Of a stretch of DNA of 64,000 nt, positions 31,440-42,088 are shown piece by piece. The notes beneath the pieces were generated by a model. That model was not told the DNA's origin. It was given only the letters and a program-made list of their open reading frames with translations, and searched no databases. How positions within the stretch are numbered: the stretch's first letter is position 1; each line of letters opens with the position of its first letter. The DNA is from Medicago truncatula (lineage: Eukaryota > Streptophyta > Magnoliopsida > Fabales > Fabaceae): positions 15,839,001 through 15,903,000 of the forward strand of contig NC_053043.1 of assembly GCF_003473485.1 (NCBI RefSeq), in the 5' to 3' direction. A program made the position numbers and the translations under genes.

Positions 31440-33640
31440 ATATGATTTAATACAATTTTCCCTTTATTTTTTATATTTTGAAACCTTGAGGGTTAAATCA
31501 AATCCCCAAAAGAGCACTTTGACACACTTGCTTAGGTATAGAGAATCTTACCAATTAAATTGTTCTTGCACTATTGAATGCAATCTTGCACAGGTTCTTC
31601 TTTATAGACAATAAAGGTTCATCATCCAAATCTTCTATTATAGGATTATTGAGATTGTTCTGTCATCATTTCTTGAACGGTTAGCCGGCCTCAACAATAT
31701 ATGTTGGTTTCTTAAAACCACTAGAAGACCGTTCTTCATCTGGAGCATTGTTGCATATATTTTGGAATGTGAAGGAGTGATGGAGTTCTGGTACGTACTA
31801 AAACCACCTAAATATTACATTATATTATTTAGGTGCTTATTAACTTATTTTTTAAGTAATCATATAGAGTTCCCCAAAATTCTTGTCAATTTTAGATAGC
31901 TTGTTTTTTAGTATCATCATAGCTACTGTCACATGTTTCCAATTTATCTGTATGTTTAAAGATCATGGAATGCTTGCAATATCAATTAATAAGAATTATG
32001 AGTATCAGGAAATTTAGAAGCAAGCAAGGAGAGAGAAGGTAGCAAGCCAAGTCAAAGGGTTCAAGAAAACAGAGAAAGTAGATTCTCTAAGCGAGTCAAG
32101 TCAGAGAATTGAAGATGGATTGGAAGATAAGATTCCTTAAGCGAGCATAAATTTACTTTAGCGATTTAAGGTGAAATTAGTGACCTGTTGAATGAGCCGA
32201 CAATTACTTTATACCGAAGAAATCTCAATTCTCTAAGTGAGCACTTGTTTGCTTGGAGAATTTTAACTTTTCTGTGAAATATAAATAGCAACTTAGATTA
32301 TAAATTTTGGTTTTCTTAAAATTTCTAATGTTACATAAAATAGAGAGTTTGGAAGGCGACCAAAAATGGTGAAGAGGCATTGGAAGATTGTATCATCAAA
32401 ATTTTAAGCTATTTCGTCTCATTCTCATCTATTTGTACTTGCTACCATGAGTATATGTAAAATTGAGATTAGGTGTAGTTAGCTATGTATATTATGTAAA
32501 CTCTTGATCTAGATATGTGTGTGTATTGTTTCATTAAACTATATCAATGAAGTTATTTTTGCACTTAATGGTTTTCCAACCTGAAAATCCAAGACTGAAC
32601 TTTTGGTTTAGGAAGTAATAGAAATAGACTTTTTACATAAGGGATATGGAGTAGTTTTATATGCAGAGGCTAGTTTTTAGACATATAAAGCTATATTTAC
32701 ACTCAAAAACTACTATCCTAACTTAATGTTATTGATGAATTAATTGAGCGAGACATCTGAAGTCGATAGGTATAAAAGATATCTACGTATAGCACTCCCT
32801 TAGTCAAAAGATTAATCTCAGTCTGTACGTTGGAGAAGCATTAAGTAAATAAATAAAAACATTGATATAATGAAATATGATTTATATATAACCGGTCATA
32901 TCAAGTATCTACATTATCTATACTATATGTAAAGAAAGTATACCATTAATATAACATGTTGCGCATACATAACCGCGTTGGTGGTGGTGAGAAAAGGAAT
33001 AAACCTGATTCATCTTGATGTAGACTTTCACGGCGACGAGGTGGACACCAAAAACAACAAAGGTGATATTGAGGGCAGGAGTGTTGTGACACATCTGATT
33101 GTCAACATTGGGATGCTTCCTCCTCTCGTCCCTCCTTCTGTAGAACTCTGTTGTATGCATCTCTCGATCCCATTTTTTTATCGAAACAGATCTGGAGACC
33201 GACCTATTTCTCTACCAAAACCACCGAAAACAATCTGTTAGAGTTCTGGAGGATGGTAGTGCGGAGGGCCAGAGCCACTCCTTGCACCACTGCAGTGGTC
33301 GCTACGTCTTATCAGAGAATTGTTTGGATGAAAGATAGATGACAGTGCGAACTTAAGGTATAATAATTTTTTTAATACATTTCTACTAAAAATAGGGTAC
33401 TTCAAGATCGATCGAGTTGTTTTTTTACATGCAGTAGTAGACTTTTTTTTTTAAGGAATGTAGTAGTAGACTTGTTGTTGCTGATAACTTTTGTATCATT
33501 GTAAACTTTCTCTCATGTGCATCCAACAAAAAAATCAAAATAAAGTAAGCATAGTTGTTAAGATTTACTTATATTTAGACAGAACTCCAAATTACTAGAA
33601 ACCTTTTCTATAAGAAACAGGGGGTTACTAAAAAAACCTA
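31440..33640. other. Intergenic; no recognised gene
   Basis: AT-rich to about 32900. Overlapping short frames occupy 32918-33342 in somewhat more GC-balanced sequence (one minus-strand frame, 32918-33160, has a hydrophobic middle), but none shows a known motif and none is extended by a plausible exon. Confidence 0.35.
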
Positions 33641-33644
33641 TGGT

Positions 33645-33950
33645 TTTGTAGGAATTTAATTGCAATTTTAGTCCTCCTATTTGTTCAATTTATGGATTTT
33701 GGTCCCCTAATTTTTAAACCCCGTAATTTTAATCCCATAGTTTTTTCAATTTTAGGAATTGAGGCCAACCTTTCAACTGACTCTGATATGGCACAATTTT
33801 AAATGACATGGCATGAACTCAGTACACACATGAAAGTCATGTCATGTCATATTAAACTTAAACTTTTTTTTTTTTGAGGGATAAACTTAAACTTTTTAAC
33901 ATCCAGAAATTGAACAAATGGGGGAGACAAACTTTAATTAAGCTTAAATT
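33645..33950. repeat. MITE-like inverted repeat remnant
   Basis: The left side holds tttagtcctcctatttgttc and ggattttggtccccta. The right side, in reverse complement, holds cccccatttgttcaatttct. This is the pattern of 'tttggtcccc' long-TIR MITEs such as those at 26525 and 35919, but the ends are blurred. Confidence 0.4.
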
Positions 33951-34064
33951 TGTTTAAAGCATAAGGTGTGTCAAGAATAGGAAAAGTGCAATAGAATTCA
34001 CAAAATTAAAAATCGAAACAGCCCAAAGCTACTACAAACCAAAAGATTCAGAGATGAAATGATG

Positions 34065-34525
34065 TGGCTTATTTGCTGGCCTCAGATTAATGATTCTATT
34101 TTCTCAGACAAGCTTCTAAATGTGGAGCAACTCGTAGATAGGATTAAGTCCTCGTGAAAATGGTTTCTTGGCAAGAACTTCGGGAATTCTTGTTTTAATT
34201 ATGAGTAGGAAGGTGGAACCTATTCTACGTTTGGGCCGATCGAGATTTGTGTAGGGGGTTCAGTATGGTGGTCTATGCTCGAAGGTGGCTTTTCTTGGCA
34301 GGGAGGTTTTCCTCCGTTCTTTTGCTTAGGTTCCTTTGTTCAGTCCATTCTTTGTTGCTCTGGTGCTTAAGATGCTTAGCTCCGGATACACGTTTTCGTT
34401 GTTTTTGCTTTTGCCTTGATTTGGTTTGTTTATCGTCTCTTCCTGTTTACCTTGTGCTCCGTGTATCTCTTGCTATCTTTAGCTTGTGTTGCTAATATTA
34501 ATTTGGCATTCAAAAGAATAAAGAA
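34065..34525 (+). mobile_element. LINE 3' end remnant
   Basis: Around 34138-34205 shifting frames give DRIKSS, KWFLGKNFGNSC and NYE, the usual C-terminal text of plant LINE reverse transcriptase ORFs (…DRIK…SWKWFL…C.YEW). An untranslated tail follows that ends in an A-rich stretch near 34500-34530. It is truncated at the 5' side, as is normal for LINE copies. Confidence 0.55.
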
Positions 34526-34581
34526 ACCATTACTCATGCTCCTAAACACACTTTTTTCAATTAGTAAAAATGTGCTTTGAT

Positions 34582-35400
34582 TTAGGAACGGCTTCTAGTT
34601 CTCTGCTTGAATTTGCATGGCCAACATCGTCCCATGGCCGTTCTTGGCTTCTCAGCCACATTATTCGGTTTCTCCATGACAATTGTGGAATTCAACCCCG
34701 CTCTTAGCTTATCCTGCTCAGGATCCTCTCCACTTCTCTCACCACCATTCTCCTGCTTCATTTCCTGCCTCAAAGCAACAGCAACATCCCCATCAGATGC
34801 GGGTCTCGGCAACCCATCACCAAGCACAAAACGGATCTCCTCAGCACGACGAAGATACCCTGTGCATTTCTGAGTAATAGCTTCTCTGATTTTAGGGTTT
34901 TTCTCGTATTTGAGGTGTGTTTTGAAATACTCTAAAGTGTTCATGTATAAAGGAAACGCTTTTGCATAGTTTCCAGCATTATCTTCTTGCACAGCTTGTT
35001 TCACGTATTCTATTGCTTGTTCCTTGAAAAAAGCGGAATTAAACCCGGCTCTTACCTTACTCTTCTCAGGATCCTCTCCATCTCCCTCTCCATCTCTCTC
35101 CCCATCATTCTTCGGCTTCGTTTCTGGCCTCAAAGTAACAGCAGCATCCCCATTAGAAGCTGGTCCCGGCATACCATCATCAAGCACAAAACGGATCTCC
35201 TCAGCACGACGAAGATACTCTGAAAATTTCTGAGTAATAGCTTCTTTGATTTCAGGGTTTTTCTCGTATTTGAGATGTGTTTTGAAATACTCTAAAGCGT
35301 TCATGTATAACGGAAACGCTCTTGCGTAGTTTCCAGCATTATCTTCTTGCACAGCTTGTTTCACGTATTCTATTGCTTGCTCCTTGAAATTGCTATACAT
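34582..35400 (-). CDS. Double-MIT protein derived from the VPS4/SKD1 N-terminus
   Basis: Intact 272-residue single-exon frame from the ATG at 35400. It carries two nearly identical copies of the VPS4/SKD1 N-terminal region: MIT three-helix domain 1 at about 1-76 (FKEQAIEYVKQAVQEDNAGN, ending EYLRRAEEIRFVLDDG) and domain 2 at about 122-197. Each is followed by the acidic, Pro/Gly-rich VPS4 linker. VPS4 is the AAA ATPase that disassembles ESCRT-III; its MIT domain binds ESCRT-III tails. Here the AAA module is absent: after EKPNNVAEK the frame runs into a short basic tail instead of the Walker A region. It may be a decoy or adaptor binding ESCRT-III, or a non-functional gene piece (both inference). 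Its leader shares a 35 bp identical block with the narbonin-like genes. Confidence 0.8.
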   Translation of the reverse strand: MYSNFKEQAIEYVKQAVQEDNAGNYARAFPLYMNALEYFKTHLKYEKNPEIKEAITQKFSEYLRRAEEIRFVLDDGMPGPASNGDAAVTLRPETKPKNDGERDGEGDGEDPEKSKVRAGFNSAFFKEQAIEYVKQAVQEDNAGNYAKAFPLYMNTLEYFKTHLKYEKNPKIREAITQKCTGYLRRAEEIRFVLGDGLPRPASDGDVAVALRQEMKQENGGERSGEDPEQDKLRAGLNSTIVMEKPNNVAEKPRTAMGRCWPCKFKQRTRSRS

Positions 35401-35419
35401 TTTCTTCTGGTTTTTGTGG

Positions 35420-35454
35420 GTTTGATTGGTTGTGGTTGGAATGACCAACTCTTA
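35420..35454 (-). promoter_or_regulatory. 35 bp leader block shared with narbonin-like genes
   Basis: Reverse complement of 2488-2522 with no mismatch, located 20-54 bases upstream of the double-MIT ATG. Upstream on the same strand, 35588-35600 and 35605-35617 match 2357-2369 and 2318-2330 in the same order. The TATA box of the narbonin-like genes is not conserved here. Confidence 0.85.
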
Positions 35455-35918
35455 ATTAGAATGGGATAAATCAAAATAAAGTATGCATACACTTTTGCCT
35501 ATTGTTTTCTCATTAACTTTTTTGTTAGACTTCTTTACAATTTTTTTTTGTTTGACTGCCTAAAAAAAACTTTTTGTTTGACTACACTCTTCTAATTAAG
35601 CCGGCATAATAGTATATTATTTTTTTTGGTAGAACGGAATAATAGTATGTATATTTTTTTGGGTAGAAGGGAATAATAGTATATATAGCAAACCATTTTT
35701 ATTTGTCAAAAAAAAAAAAAAAAGCAAACCATTTTTAAGCAATATAATATACCTAAGAAATTAAAAATAAGAAAATTAGGTGAAAGGAACTGAAAATACA
35801 TTCATATTGTATAATACATTAAACATTTACGATTAGGTATCCTCAGAAAGAAAGAAAAAAAGTACGATTAGGTGAAAATCGTATAAAATAATCACATGTA
35901 CCTCAACAAAAAAAAAAT

Positions 35919-36357
35919 GCTAAATTACCTTTTTGGTCCTCTAACTATTTAGTTGGTATCGGATTGGTCCTCTAACTAAAAATTGATTTATTTCGGTCCT
36001 CTAAGTTTCTAACTGTTACTACATTTAGTCCTTTCTGTTAGTTTTATTCAAATAAACGTTAGGGTTTGTGTTATGTGGGTCCTCTAACTTTATTTATTAG
36101 CATCATTTTGGTCATATTCCTTGTTAAGGTATTATGATTAAATAGTGACGGATATTATTGGTAACTGTTATGGTTCATATGTATGTGTGAAATAGGAGGT
36201 CAGGTACCCATATAACACAAACCCTAACGTTTATTTAAATAAAACGACTAAATGTAGTAACGGTGAGAAACTTAGAGGACCAAAATAAATCAATTTTTAG
36301 TTAGAGGACCAATCTGATACCAACTAAATAGTTAGAGGACCAAAAATGTAATTAAGC
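35919..36357. mobile_element. About 440 bp long-TIR MITE
   Basis: Near-perfect inverted arms: left gctaaattacctttttggtc and the right complement gcttaattacatttttggtc, continuing through ctctaactatttag, aaaattgatttatttcggtc and aaccctaacgtttatt. The flanks are c plus 10 A on the left and c plus 8 A on the right, a possible 9 bp duplication blurred by slippage. Probably Mutator-like. Confidence 0.75.
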
Positions 36358-36954
36358 CAAAAAAAACTATGAAACGGTGTGTTAACATTATTATAAACTA
36401 GCATTTAGACCGTGCCCGTTTGTCTGTCTACTTTTTCTACTGTGTTAACATGTGAAAATATTATTCTCAATTTTTCACCCACGTGTCAAACATCAAATAA
36501 GAGTAAGCGAAAGATAAATCTATCATGTGTTGGCGGTAACGGGGGTGGTAACAGCACTGAACTCCATCAACGTTAGTTTAAAGAAAACGGTAAAATTGAA
36601 AGTGATTATAAAACTTGATTGATCCTTAAAAAAAAAACTTGATTGAAACGAAAGAAGATACATACTCCTGCCACACTTTTTCGTCTCAAAGGCGTCTGTT
36701 ATCAAATATGCAAAGAGGAACAATTTATCGATGTGAATGTGTGTTATTTGTTGTGTACAGTTGTATTTTGAAAACTTGTTAACTTCCCTTTTTGTTGTGC
36801 TTAGTTAAGAGAGAATTGAAAACGGTCAAAATCTATATTTCAATGTGGGAGTTAGTTTTCAACGTGTCCATAAAAAAAGAAGGATAAAATAGGAAAGAAA
36901 TTAGTTTTCAAAGTCATAATTCTTTAGATCTAATGATGTTATTATTTTTTTTAA

Positions 36955-38425
36955 ATGTGTTCAATACAATCTGGTATTTCTACTAAAATCTGGAAACTAG
37001 CTGAAGATGTGGCCTCCTTAGCTAATAATCTATGGGCTGTCTCATTTGCTTGTCTCCTTACAAATTCAACATAAGAGTTGACATAATATTGTTCAAATAT
37101 AGTTTTACAATTATGGATAATCATCCCAAATTCTGTAACATCCTAACGTGCAGATGAAAAACTATCCACCACGTTTTTGGCATCAAGCTCAAAATCGATA
37201 GATCCCAAGTGTAATTGATGAACCCATTCCAAAGCTGATAACAATCTAAGAGCTTCGCCAACATGCACCTCATAGACTGGAGTAAGCCATTCAGTTTTTA
37301 CCAAAACAAAAGTACCTGTATCATCTCTTATACAGACTCCTATTCCCACTCTATTAGAAAGCATAGAGAAAAAAGCATCAATATTGCACTTAAATCTCCC
37401 TTCAACTGGTTTGATCCATTTCACATTTCCTTCTTGTCGCAACTGTGCACAAGAAGTATTACGAAACCTACGTGCATCTTGCCAAGCATGAAACATAGTT
37501 TTTGCTCTCTCAACAACATAGGCTTTAATATCAATTACCTCATTCTACACGTTGTTGTTTCTTTGTTTCCATATATTCCACAACACACAACAAAATAAAG
37601 TTGCATCTTCATTAGATAAATAATCATGTACTGCTTTGAAAATAATATTCTTACTATCCATATCTTGTTGTAGCAAAATAGAAATAGAAGAAAAGAATGG
37701 AAGCATACTCCAAACATTTAAGCTACTTGAGCATTGAAAAAATAAATGAAGTGTATCCTCACTGCCCACCGTACACAGTGTACAATCCATAGGACATGTG
37801 ACTCCTTTATCTTTTAGACGTACGCGAGTTGGTAAACAATTCCTACAGATTCGCCCCATAAAGTTTTTTACCTTTGGAGGAATCTTGAGCTTGCAGATTA
37901 GATTCCAAGAGCCTTGTACCTTGAAATGAGATGTATCAAGTAATTCTTGCACACAAAAGTGGTATGCACTACGAACAGAGTATTCACCATGATTTTCTTT
38001 TTTCAGATGAGTCGATCTTCAGTCACTGATGGATAGAGCGGTGTGTTCACTATATTTTCAACTACCTGGTGATCATATATTGACTGTAGGAAAGGTAGAT
38101 TCCTTTCTTTGCGGTCATGTAGCATGCAATCTGAGACTCTCTTAGATCAGCTAGAGGGAAATCTCCGTTAGCATGTGGGATAAGTGTAACATCATTTGCA
38201 ATCCACTTGTTATATCAAACTGAGATATCCTCACCATTACCTATCCTCCATCTACTTCCAGCTTTGAGAATAAATTTAGAATTACATATGTTTCGCCATA
38301 CAAAGCTAGGCTTATGTCCCAAAGTCGACTCAAAGAAATTGCATCTAGGATAATATTTTGCCTTATAAAGTCGAGCTACCAACGAACCAGGATTTGAATG
38401 ACCTAATGTTATTAAAAACATGAAA
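36955..38425 (-). mobile_element. LINE remnant: RT end, zf-RVT and RNase H
   Basis: On the minus strand, in order: the C-terminal part of a reverse transcriptase (SLVARLYKAKYYPRCNFFES near 38390-38325); the zf-RVT zinc-binding region (KIPPKVKNFMGRICRNCLPT and a C-x2-C...H pattern near 37890-37740); and an RNase H-like (RVT_3) domain (GIGVCIRDDTGTFVLVKT near 37350-37300). The end is near 36960 with VRRQANETAHRL text. Stops at about 37545 and 37143 and a frame change break it. The 5' side is truncated at 38425. Confidence 0.85.
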
Positions 38426-39201
38426 ACGCTAATTTTATAACATATGTAGATTTTTTTTTGTGGAAATTGATTTTTTTTGGTGGAGATGATTCAATAATTC
38501 TAAGGTCGTATGCTCCATCTCAAATTTGATTCTTTCCGATGTTAATTTGGGAGGACTAATTTAACTTTTGTAAAAAGAAATATTCTAAGATCATAATCTA
38601 AAGAACAATTATCTTGTGTCTGATCGTATAGAGAATTTCTGCAAAAGTGCGTTTAGTACATATTATCCGATTAATTCAACCTATTTTTGGACTCACATAG
38701 AAAATCTCTTGTGGTTGTGTTTATTTCAATACTTTAAGGTTTATTTTATAGAAAATGCTAACAAATATCTAGGAATTATTGGTTAAGAAAACCAATATGA
38801 TAAAAAAAATAATATCTTAAAACCTGTGTAGCCCAATGTTTAAAAATCAAAAGATATTTTTGCAATAAATTTTTTGTCATTTTTATCTTCTTTACTAGCG
38901 TTGCATGTGAACTAATTTTATTTGGATTGTCAAAATCATGGTCACTTTGTGCTGTTTTTGACATAAAATCTCGCATTTGTCTTGTACCAACTTGTTAATT
39001 GCAGCATGAATGTGGTCAATATTATGGCATGTTAATTGCAATATGAGTTTGTTCCTTCAAAAAAAAATTGCAATATGAGTTTGTTTTATTAAATATTTCG
39101 CCATATTGAATCTCTGGTTCACGGATAATGGTCTCTTTAATTTAACGGGGTGGACGGAAGGTGAAGAGGGAATGTGAAAAAATATTTTTAATTTAACATA
39201 T
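38426..39201. other. AT-rich intergenic; no gene seen
   Basis: No credible frame; a short minus frame at 38776-38976 has no motif. The text ttgcaatatgagtttgtt occurs twice near 39036-39082. Confidence 0.4.
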
Positions 39202-39210
39202 TTGATTTAA

Positions 39211-40524
39211 GGGTTAATAGACCTTTACCCCCTGTAATATAGGTCACTTTTGGTTTTGTTCCCTGTAAAAACAAATTTTTCAATTCGGTCCTTGTAAAAT
39301 TTTTTTGTTTTGGAAAACCCCCTAGACTAGCTGACTGTGCATTTTTGCTGATGTGGCATGTTGTGTCACCCTTTTTGGATGACGTTGCGCGCTGACTGTA
39401 TAATTATTTTTTTTAATTTTTTTATGGGGTACATGTGGCATTAATGATTATTTTTTAAAAAAAATAAAAAAATTCTTAAAAAATTTAAAAAAACGAAAAA
39501 AATGAAATAAATTCTAGAAAAATAAAAAAATTAATAAAAATGATTAAAAAAACGAAAATAATTACGGAAAAATTAATAAAAATCTGGTAAATGAAAAATA
39601 ATGAAAAAAATAGAAAATTTAGTAAAAAAAAATTCTGGAATAATTTAAAAAATCTGGTAAAATGAAAAAAATATAGAAAATTTAATAAAATAAAATCTGG
39701 AAAAATTAATATATTTCAAAAAATTCATATTTCCATATTATTTCAATAGAGGAAATATTTAAAAATTCTGGAAAAATAAAAAAAAAATTCATATTTTTTC
39801 GAAATTAAGAAGTTTTATTTTATAAAAAAATAAAAAATTCAGCAACTTAAAATATTTCAAAATTTATGAATCTAATAAGAATAGAATTAAAAATGAAAGT
39901 TCAGATTTTTCTTTCGAAATTAAAAAGTTTGTTTTTTTATTTTTTATACAGAAAATCAAAATATTGGAAAGTATATTAATAATTAGAAAAACATAAAATT
40001 AGGTCATGAAGAATAGAATTTCGATATATATTAATTTTTTTTATAGAATTTCGATTTTCTTTTATAATTTTAATTTAATTCAGATTTTTTTTAATAATAT
40101 TTTTGAAATTTTCGATATATATTAATTTTTTTTATTAAATTTTCTAGATTTTTTAAATTTTTTCATTTTTATTTATTTTTCCATAATTATTTTTTTTAAT
40201 CATTTTTATTAATATTTTTATTTTTCGAGAATTTATTTTATTTTTTATAATATTTTTTCGTTTTTTTAAGAATTTTTTATTTTTAAAAAAAATCATAAAT
40301 TCCACTTGTACCCCATAAAAAATAAAAATAATTATACAGTCAGCGCGCCACGTCATCCGAAAAAGGTGACGCAGCGTGCCACATTAGCAAAAATGTACAG
40401 TCAGCTGCTCTAGGGGGGTTTTCCAAAACAAAAAAAATTTACAAGGACCGAATCCAAAAAAAAAAATTACAGGGGGCAAAACCAAAAGTGACATATATTA
40501 CAGGGGATAAAAGCCTATTAACCC
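39211..40524. mobile_element. 1.3 kb MULE-type long-TIR element, non-coding
   Basis: Inverted arms of about 190-210 bp. The left begins gggttaatagacctttaccc; the right ends with the complement, and both include ttttggaaaaccccctag-like and cagtcagc text. The 9 bp duplication TTGATTTAA flanks it (39202-39210 and 40525-40533). The interior is extremely A/T-rich low-complexity sequence without coding capacity, which fits a non-autonomous Mutator-like element. Confidence 0.88.
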
Positions 40525-40533
40525 TTGATTTAA

Positions 40534-42088
40534 TTATTAGAAAGGGAAGAGAGGGGAGAGAAGGGTAGTAAAATCCCTTTAAAACCCATTTGTAGAGCAC
40601 TGTGTGTGTGGGGGGGGGGGGGGGTCTTTGGAAGTCGTGGTCCCCCTATATTTTTAAGGGTTTTCTATTTTGTGCAAATTTGCACATGTTAAGAAGTTTC
40701 AAATGTATAAATTTTATATGGAAACTTGTACATTTAATATTAAATATAAAATTTTTGAATAAATAATTGTTGTTTTTCAAGAAAAAATTACTACTAGTTG
40801 TTTTAGCATGTACAATGCCGTGCATGTTAGACAAACTCTATTTTTAATAATTTTTTTATATACTACAATTAAACTATATTAGAATATTTCTAAAATATAT
40901 GTTAGGTTATGGTCCCCCAATTAATCTAATTAAAATGATCAGCATGTTATTAGATTAATTGACAACTAATATCATTAATTTTTTACGTTATATTATTTTT
41001 AATTAACTCATGGTCCTTTCCGCAACATATGTTAATTTGAATGAAACAAAATGATATAGCTTTGCAAAATAAAAGGCTATTTTAAAGCAAAAAAAAATGA
41101 ACAAATAAAAACAGGGGAATAAAATATAATTTAGTCCTTAATTGATTTTCTTGAAACAACATATTTTCTTAAAAATAGGGGATTAAAATATGATTTAGTT
41201 CTCATATGGTCCTTTCCTTAACATATTCTTGAAACAATGATTTTCTCAATTACAATGTCAATAAAAACATCGCTCAATATAAGTAATCAAACAATTTTCT
41301 CATTTTACTATTCATCTCTTTTGCAATTTCACGTCTGATTCTTGATAATATTCATATCATAAAAAAAAATTCAACTATTATAATTGTGATAATTAATTTC
41401 AGAGACAACTCTAAAAGCAAATATACCAATATACCAACAGAATAAACACTACCAAAACGAATAATTAGAACTCATGCTCAAATAAGCATGTATTTTGTGT
41501 TATTAAATAATTAAAATAAATAGTATCTCTACCCTCTTACTTCTATCCCAGACCCACAGTTTAATTTTCTGTTTTATTTTTCAAATGCAGTGAGGTCCCA
41601 GACCCACAATTTATTTTGTCTGAGTTTGTGTCTGTAGTACTTTATCAATTTAAATGAATAAATATCATTTAATTTTTATAAAAAAAATAAATAATAATAA
41701 TAATAATAATAAACTGCACCCCAACATATATATCTGATGTGCATGTAGCCCTTTACCAACCATCTAAGCAATAGTGACAAGAGGAAACCTCTATAATAAA
41801 TATGTCTTACATTAAACAAATGATGGTATCATCCGATAAACTCAAAATTTATCAAAACGTCAGCTACATTTTCCTTCATCAAAGTCAGCTATTACCTTCT
41901 TATATTTTAATTATAAAATGCCAAAAAAAAAAAAAAAAAAAAAAAGAGAGACAGAGAGAATTAGGCTTATAAGCCATAGAATGAAGCTTAAAATGCATAA
42001 TTAGCCTATTGTCTTTTTATTTAGTCTTCAAGGATCTGTATCTTATATTTTTTTTCTTTGGAAATTGATTGAAATAAGAAACAAAATA
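40534..42088. other. HMA upstream region; no other gene seen
   Basis: Contains a run of 15 G (40610-40624), a (TAA)n microsatellite near 41691-41712, and a poly(A)/GA run near 41920-41958 about 130-170 bp before the HMA start codon. No protein-like frame. I did not notice a palindromic zinc-deficiency element of the RTGTCGACAY type. Confidence 0.45.

Noticed and set aside
34607-35233. Overlapping plus-strand frames opposite the double-MIT gene
   Set aside because: Antisense shadows of the real gene; their repeated look simply reflects the duplicated MIT units.
35401-35448. 16-residue N-terminal extension of the double-MIT protein resembling the narbonin-like leader
   Set aside because: It starts at TTG; the similarity is shared leader DNA. 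The first ATG is at 35400.
40610-40624. Run of 15 G as a G-quadruplex or functional site
   Set aside because: A single homopolymer in unremarkable DNA; no pattern of spaced G-runs.
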